64,000 nucleotides of DNA from Clostridia bacterium (lineage in GTDB: Bacteria > Bacillota > Clostridia > TANB77 > CAG-508): NCBI GenBank assembly GCA_017937285.1, contig JAGBDU010000002.1:1-64000 (forward strand). Reading direction: 5' to 3'. Made by a program: the position numbers and the translations under genes. The notes below the pieces were generated by a model. It made no database searches. It saw only the letters and a program-made list of their open reading frames with translations, and was not told the origin of the DNA. This document shows, piece after piece, positions 9,201-18,200 of this stretch; the first letter of the stretch is position 1, and every line of letters starts with the position of its first letter.

Positions 9201-12200
9201 TAGAATCACCAAAAGTAGGAATCTCTATAGAATCATTACATACATTTAATTTAAATTTTATAAAAGTAGATAAAGATGATAATACTAAAAAGTTAACAGG
9301 AGCGAAATATAAACTTACAAGAGTTGATGGAGAGCTAATAAAACAAGGTGAAGATTGGCTTGAATATATAGACCTTGGATCTGATACACAATCAACATTC
9401 TCTGTTACAGGATTATATCCTGAAGTTGAGTATAAATTACAAGAAATTCAGGCACCAACAAATTATAAAATGCAAGATATTGTCTTTAAAATACTAGATA
9501 ACAATGGAACTGTATCTATTGAAGTAGTTTCAGGAGAGCTAGGAACACCAAGACATATTAGTACAAAAAATAATATAATGACATATCAAATATATATACC
9601 AGAAGAGCTAAAGGAGGCAGATTATAACACAGAGTACTATTATCAAAATATTGATGGAACATATGCACAAAAATCAACAAGACAAGCTGTGACAAAACAA
9701 GCAAAAATTGGGACAAGTGTAGAAGTGACAACAGATGATATGGATCCTAAAGATTCAAGTTATATACTGTCTAATAATAATTCAAGCGAGAGAAGAGGAA
9801 CTGTTAAAGCAGATGGAACGACTGTATTAAAAGTATATTTTGACTTAAATACTGCTAATTATAAGGTTGAGTATTATTATCAAAACGTAGACGGCTCATA
9901 TGCACAAAAAGCAACAAGAGGACCATCTACAAGAAATAACAAAATTGGAATAACCGTAACAGTAACAGATGATGATAAAAATCCAAAAGATTCAAATTAT
10001 CAGTTATCAAGTCATAATGAAAATGAAAGAACAGCTACAGTAAAAGCAGATGGAACAACTGTATTAAAAGTATATTTTGATTTAAAAATTGTTAATTACA
10101 AAGTAGAGTATTATTATCAAGATGTAAATGGTAATTATGCTACAAAAACAACAAGACCAGCTGTTACAAGAACAGATAAGATTGGTGCGACAGTAATAGT
10201 AACAGATGATGATAAAGATCCAAAAAATTCAGATTATCAATTATCAAGGCATAATGTAAATGAAAGAACTGCTATAGTAGAAGCAAATGGTTCAACAACA
10301 TTGAAAGTGTATTTTGATTTAAAAAATGTAAATTATATTGTAGAATATTATTATCAAATGACAGATGGTTCATATGTACAAAAATCACTAAGAGGACCAT
10401 CAATAAGAAGTGATAAGATTGGAAAAACAGTAACAGTAACAAATGACGATATGGATCCAAAAGATTCAAATTATCAATTATCAAATCATAATGTAAATGA
10501 AAGAACAGCGACAGTAAAAGCAGATGGTACAACAACATTAAAAGTATATTTTGATTTGAAAGTTGTTAATTATAAAGTAGAGTATTATTATCAAGATGTA
10601 AATGGTAATTATGCTACAAAAACAACAAGACCAGCAGTTACAAGAACAGATAAGATTGGTGCAACAGTAACAGTAACAGATGACGATAAAAATCCAAAAG
10701 ATTCAAAATATACATTATCTGGTAATAATATAGATGAAAGAACGGCAGTTGTAAAAGCAGATGGTACAACAAAAATAAAAGTATATTTTGATTTAAGAGA
10801 TGTTAACTATAAAGTAGAATATTATTACCAAAATATGGATGGACAATATGCTACAAAAACAACAAGACCAGCGGTTACAAGAGCAGATAAGATTGGTAAA
10901 GTTGTAAAAGTAACAGATGAGGATAAAAAACCATTATATGATGAGTATGAATTATCAAAAACTCATGATACAAGTGAGCAATCAGGAACAGTAAAAGAAG
11001 ATGGTACAACAGTATTAAAAGTATATTTTGATATAAAGAAAGTAAATTATTCTATAGAATATTATTTCTTAAATGATAACGGGATATATCCGAAAAATTA
11101 TGTTTCAAAGGTAACTAGTGGACCTGTTATGGTTGGTACACAAATATTACGAAATCAAGTAAATACAGATCCAAATAGAGTAGAAAACAGACCAAATGGA
11201 AAATATCTATTAGATGATGAGGATAAAATTACTACAGAAAGAACTGATTCTAGTCTTGTTGTTACTACAGATGAAAGCAAAAATGTATTTAAGGTATATT
11301 TCACAAAAGGATATACAGTAACATATAGAACAGATGATCCTGGAACATTTGAAACAAAATCGCAATCAGACATTCCATATGGAACACTTACACCATTATT
11401 AATTAATAATAAGACAAGTAGACCAGGATATACATTTACAGGATGGTTAGAAGAAAATACTCAAACACCATTACTTCAAGATGTAACAATAAGTGGTACA
11501 CCTGTAACACATGATATAACATATGTAGCACAATGGAAAGCAAATGAAAATACACCATATCAAGTATGGTTCTATTATCAAGAAAGTGGATCATATCCAA
11601 ATGAGCCATTTGCGAAAGTTGCTAGAACAGCAACAACAGATACTACTGTTAACTTAACTGTACCAAGTAAAGTAAATGATTTAACAGTTAAAGTAACAGA
11701 TAGTAAAGCAACAAATGAGGATATTTCTAGACCAAAAGCAGGAGGAAATTATATATATGATACAAATGCTTCGAATGTAATTACTCATAATGTTGATGGA
11801 GATGGAAGTACTGTACTAAAAGTTTACTTTAAGCAAATTCCAGTAAATTACAATTTTGATGCTATATTAAAAGATACAAGTGACAAAACATTAACTAGAA
11901 ACCAATTTACAATTACAAGAGCTGGAACAAGCAGTAGTGAAAGTGTATTATGGAATAAAAAAGCAATTTCTGAAAGTATAGAAATTAATGAAAAAGATTT
12001 AACAATAGGAAATTATACATATAAGATTACAGAAAACGAAACTCCAAATGAGAAATATGTGAATGTACTATATGGAAAGTATATTTCTGTAGTAGTAGCT
12101 ATATCTAATGACGGAAAACCAAGTGTTTCTTCATGGAAAGTACACAACAATGATGGGACAGAGGTAGATAGTAATGATTCAGTTTATTCGTATGTAAATG

Positions 12201-15200
12201 TATATATGGGTAAAGTAGATAATGTGGATACAATAATAGTAAAAGTTATTAACCCAGTAAGATTTACTTTTGAATTAGAAAAAATAGATTCAGAAGGAAA
12301 CAGTTTAGAAAATACAGGCATTTCAATTAAAAGTGATATAATTGATGGACAAAATGCTGCTCATAGAACAGAAATCGAAACAGAGTCAAAAAACGGATTA
12401 CAAATAACAGATTCTGGAGTAATAACTGGCGAAACAAATGAAAATGGAGTAATTAAATATGAAGAAACATGGGTTAATGCTAATGAGTATACATATGAAA
12501 TAACTGAAACTTCAACATCTGGAAATCAATATGTAAATATATTAGATGGATACAAAGTAGTTGTAAGAGTAAAAGTTAACTCAGACGGAACCCTAGAAAT
12601 TATAAAAAATGGAAATAGAAACTATACAATAGTTGCAACAGAAACTGGAAAAACAGTAACAGATGATTTATATAATTATGTAAAAATAACAGTGTCAAGT
12701 AATTCGCTAAAAGCAATAATTGATAATACTGGACATATAAATGTAGAAGTTACAAACCCAGTAAAATTCAATATAAATTTAATTAAAAAAGATTCAACAG
12801 GAATAGATTTAGCAGGAACAAGATTTTCTGTAAACAAGGAAGGACAAACAACACCAGTATTTGATAACAAAGAGGTAACAACTGGGGTAGAAATTGAAGA
12901 AGGTCCTGTAAATGCGGGAACATATACTTACTATATTAGAGAAAATAGCACAAAAACTTCAAAATATACAAATATTTTAGATAATAAATATATTAAATTA
13001 GTATTAAGAGTAAATGGAAATGGAAAAGTTGAAATTTTAAATCAAGATGGAGATGAATTTAAAGTTTTCACAGAAAATGGAAATGAAGTTTTAGACTATG
13101 ATAATGTAATTAAATTTATAAAAGTATATCCTGTTGTAAATAATGACATCTATACAATAAATGTAAAAGTAATAAATCCAGTAAAATATGATGTTGATAT
13201 AAAAACACTAGATACAGCTAATAACTTTTTAGATAAAACAAATGTAACAATCTTAAAAGAAAATGAAATTATATATGGTGGAGATGCTACAACTAATGTA
13301 GAAGTTAATGAATTATCAGTAGAAGCAGGAATATATAACTACTATATAAAACAAAATACAGTAAAAGACAATAAATTTATTAATCCATTAGATGGAAGAT
13401 TTATAAAAGCAGAAGTAGAAGTTGCTCCTGACGGTACATTAACAGTAAATAAAGTTGAGCTTTATGAAGGTGTTATTGGATATGCAAAAATAATTACTTC
13501 AAGTGAGATATTAAAATATTTATCTGTAACAGCAGATAATAGTGGAGAGATTTCAACACTTAATATATCAATAAAAGACCCAGTAAGATTTACGGTAGAG
13601 CTTAAAAAAGTAGATACTGAAGGTAATGGAGTTCAAGATACAGGTATTACAATTAAGAGCCCGATAGTAGATGAACAAAATGCTTTTCATAAAAATGAAA
13701 TTTATACAGAATCTAAAGAGGGATTAGAAATAGCAGATTCTGGAGAAATTTCTGGCCAAACTAATAATAGTGGTACTGTAAAATATGAGGAAACATGGGT
13801 TGATGCTAAAGAATATACATTTGAAATAACAGAGAATGAGGCAGCTGGAAATCAATACGTAAATATTTTAGATGGATATAAAGTAATAGTAAAAGTAAGA
13901 GTTTCTGCAGATGGAACTTTAACAATTGTTAAAAATGGAAATAAAAATTATACAATAGTTGCAACAGAACAAGGAAAAACTGTAACAGATAATATGTATG
14001 AATATGTATCTGTAAACGTAGAAAATAATTCACTAAATGCAGTAATCAATCAAACAGGAAAATTAAATGTAGAAATTACAAATCCAGTAAGATTTAATAT
14101 TGACTTAATTAAAAAAGATACAGAAGGAAATGATTTAAGTGGAAGCAAATTTACTGTGATAAGAGATGAAAAAACTATATTTGATAATAAAGATGTAACA
14201 ACAGATATTGAAGTAAAAGAAGATCCTATTAATAGTGGAACATATACATATACAATCACAGAAAATAATGCTCCTAATGAAAGATACACAAACATTTTAA
14301 ATAATAGAAAGATCAAATTAAATGTTAAAGTAAACGGAAATGGACATATTGATATATTAAATCAAGATGGAAGCAATTTCAAAGTTTATGAAAATAGTGG
14401 AGAAGAAGTTAGAAATGAAGAAGATGTTTTACAATTTATTAAAGTATGGACTGAAGTTGCAGAAAGTGGAGAACAAGCAGGAGTGTCAACAATAAATGTT
14501 AAAGTAGTAAATCCTGTAAATTATAAAGTAGATATAGCAACAGCAACAACAGCATATGGAGAGGATAAAAACATTGATGAATATTTCTTAGATAAAACAG
14601 ATGTTAAAGTTTATAGAAAAATAAAAGATGGAATAAACAAAGATATATATACAGGACAGCCAATTAAAGAAGCTGAACTTACTGAAACACCAATGAAAGC
14701 TGGAACTTATGAATACTACTTTACACAAACTTCAACAAAAGATAATAAATTTATAAATCCATTAGAAGGTAAATTTGTAAAAGTACTAGTAACAGTATCA
14801 AAAAGTGGTATGCTATCTGTTGGAGCTCCAGAATTATTCGAGGGAACAATTGGTGACCAATATGTTAAAAGAATAACTAATGATGAAACTATGAAATATA
14901 TTAAAGTAATAGCAGATAATAGCTCTGATATTTCAACACTTAAAATTGTTATTATCGACCCAGTAAGATTTACTGTGGAAGTTAAGAAACTAGATACAGA
15001 AGATAATCCAAATGAAATTGAAAGCACAGAAATTACAATTAATAGTTCAGTAGTTGATGAACAAAATGCAGTTCATAGCGAAGAAGTAAAAGAAACTTCA
15101 GAATCTAAAGATGGATTAGAAATTAATGAAGATGGAAAAGTTTTTGGAGTAACAAATAGTGAAGGTAAAGTTAAATACGAAGAAACATGGGTTAACTCAA

Positions 15201-18200
15201 ATGAGTCACCAGAGCTATCTAATGAAAACAAGAAATTTTATACATATGAAATAACTGAAGATAAAACAGCAGGAAATCAATATGTAAATGTGTTAGAAGG
15301 TTATAAAGTAATAGTAAGAGTTCATGTTGCACCAGATGGAGTATTAACTTTAGTTGATGAAAATGGAAATGCTTACAAATCAACTGAAAAAAATAAATTT
15401 GTAATAGTAAATGCTCAAACAGGAGAAAAGATAGCTACAAATGATATTGCGTACAATTATGTAAGAATTTCTGTAGAAAATAATTCATTAAATGCAATAA
15501 TAAGTAAAACTGGAAAATTAAATGTGGATATTACAAACCCAGTAAGATTTAATATTGACTTAATTAAAAAGGATACAGCAAATAATTTATTACAAGGAAC
15601 AAAATTTTCTGTAACAAAAGAAGGTAGTGATACACCATTATTTGATAATGCAGAAGTAACAGACAACATAGAAGTAAGAGAAGATCCAATAAATGCAGGT
15701 GTATATACATATTACATTAAAGAAAATGAAACAAATAAAGATTTTGGAAATAGATATGTGAATGTATTAGAAGGAAAATATATTAAAATAAAAGTTAAAG
15801 TAAACGGAAATGGTATGATTGATATATTAGATGACGAAAATGAAATAAATAATGATTACTATGAAGTTTATGATGAAGGTAAAAAACAAAAATTAACAGA
15901 TAATAATATATTAAAATATATTAAAGTAAAATCACATGATGTAGATGGTGATGGTGTATATACAATAGATGTTCAAGTTATAAATCCAGTAAGATATGAA
16001 ATTGATATTATTACATTAGATACTTTAGGAGGATTTTTAGATGGAACAAATGTAACGTTATATAAAGATGAATCTGACGAAAGAAAAGAATTATTTAAAG
16101 GAAATGCGACAGACGTAAACCAAATAAACAAAGTTGAAAAACTTGAAGTACCAGCAGATGCTGGAACATATACATATTATCTAAAAGAAAATTATGCTAA
16201 AAATGAAAGATATGTAAATATAATAGATGGAAGATATATTAAAATTCAATTAACTGTAGCTCCTAATGGTATGCTGTCAGTTACACAAGAATTATATGAA
16301 GGCGAGATAGGACAAGGCACAAAAGTAGAAAATGGTTCAGTATTTAATTACTATTCTGTAACTGAAGATAATTCTAAAGATGTATCTAGAATAAATATTA
16401 CATTAATAAATCCAGTAAAATTTGTTATGGAAGTTGATAAGTATGATACAGCTGAAAATCCTTTAACTGGAACAACTTTTGAAATTGAAAGCCCAATAAT
16501 TGGAACTCAAAAATATGAACATAATAATGAAATAATTAGTGGAATTGCAGATGGAGGAATTACAGAAAATGGTATAGTAACTGGTATAACAGATAATGCA
16601 ATTGAAAAATCACCAGATGGTAGTATGCAAAGAGCAAGAATTAGTTATGAGGAAACATGGGTAAATGCAAACCAATCTGATAATGAGTATTATACATATA
16701 TTATAAAAGAAACTAAAACATCTGGAGCTCAATATGTAAATATACTAGAAGGATATCAAATTGTACTTAAAGTAAATGTAGATGCCGAAGGTAATTTAAA
16801 TCTTAAAGAAACAAACGGAAGAAATTATGAAATAGTTAAAGTAGATGCAAATGCAGAAGATATAACAGATGAAGTATATGAATATGTAAAAATCAATGTA
16901 TATAACAATAAAATTTTAGCTACACTAAATACAGAAGTTATTAATCCTGTAAGATACAATATAGCAGTATATGAAACAATATATGGTGCTGAAGAAGTTC
17001 CATTAAGAAATATACCAGTTGAAATTCAAAGTGAATTTAGTGGAGCAACAACATTAGTAACAAATGAAAATGGATATACGTCAATGGAAGAAAAAGCAGT
17101 ATGGGCAGATACATATAAATATAAAATATTCCAATTAGATGAATTTAGAGGAGTAAAAGTAGAAGATGAATTTACAAATATGCTTGACGGATATTATATT
17201 GATGTTGACTTAAATGTTCATGCTGATGGAGTTATTAAAACAATGTCTGCTGACGGAGATGAAACAACAGTTTCATATAAATTATACAAAAAACAAGAAG
17301 ACGGAAGCTATCAAGAAATTAACTTTAATGACACGATAGTAGATGATTTTGTTAAAGTTAAAGTAACAACAAGTCAAGATAATGTATGTACATTAAATGT
17401 ATATATAGTAACACCAGAAAAATATGACTTTAAGCTAATGAAAACAGATATTGATATTTTAAAATCTAAGATAAATTTTGAAGAAAAATATGAAGATGTA
17501 TCTGAAAATATGAATGACGTTGAATTTAGTGTAGTAGTTAAAGATGAAAATGGTGAGCTTGTATTAAAAGATACAACAAGTGGTAGAGATGCAAAAACTG
17601 AGTTTGAAACAATAAACACAAAAGACCAAAAAACATCAGCAATAGATGGTACAGATGGATTAATATTATTCGATAATATTTTAATTGAAAAAATAGGAAC
17701 ATATACATTTGAAATTACTGAAGTAACACCAGTTGTAGAAGGAATGATTTATAAAGATAAATCAGAAAGTATAATTATAACAGCTGATATAGTAGTTGAA
17801 GATGGAAAATATGTATTAACAAATATGCAAATACCTCAAGCTGAAAGATATACAATATCTGACAATACAAAATTAACAGGAACAGAAACACAAACAGTAG
17901 ATGTTAATGTTTTAAATGAAAGAATTAAAGGTAAATATGATTTAACATTGAATAAAGTAAGCAAACTAACTGGAAAACCTTTAGATGGAGCTGTTTATAA
18001 AGTAACAGTTGAACAAGAAGGTCAAGATGATAAAGTATTATACATTTCAGATGAAGATGTTTTGTCAAAGAATATTATTATTCCTTATGTTGGAGATGAA
18101 AATCAAGATATAACAGGAACGGCTGTAACAGCATTTAATGATATTAGGATTGAAATTCCAGAGACATACACAATAAAAATTGAAGAAATAAAAGCACCAG

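Noticed and set aside
9620-11304. CRISPR-like regular repeats
   Set aside because: The 237-bp periodicity is coding, in frame and protein-level conserved; there are no spacers or cas genes.
14050-15669. Long minus-strand open frames inside the giant genes
   Set aside because: They are antisense shadows of repeated modules and reappear at the same place in each repeat; none has a ribosome binding site or family-like sequence.
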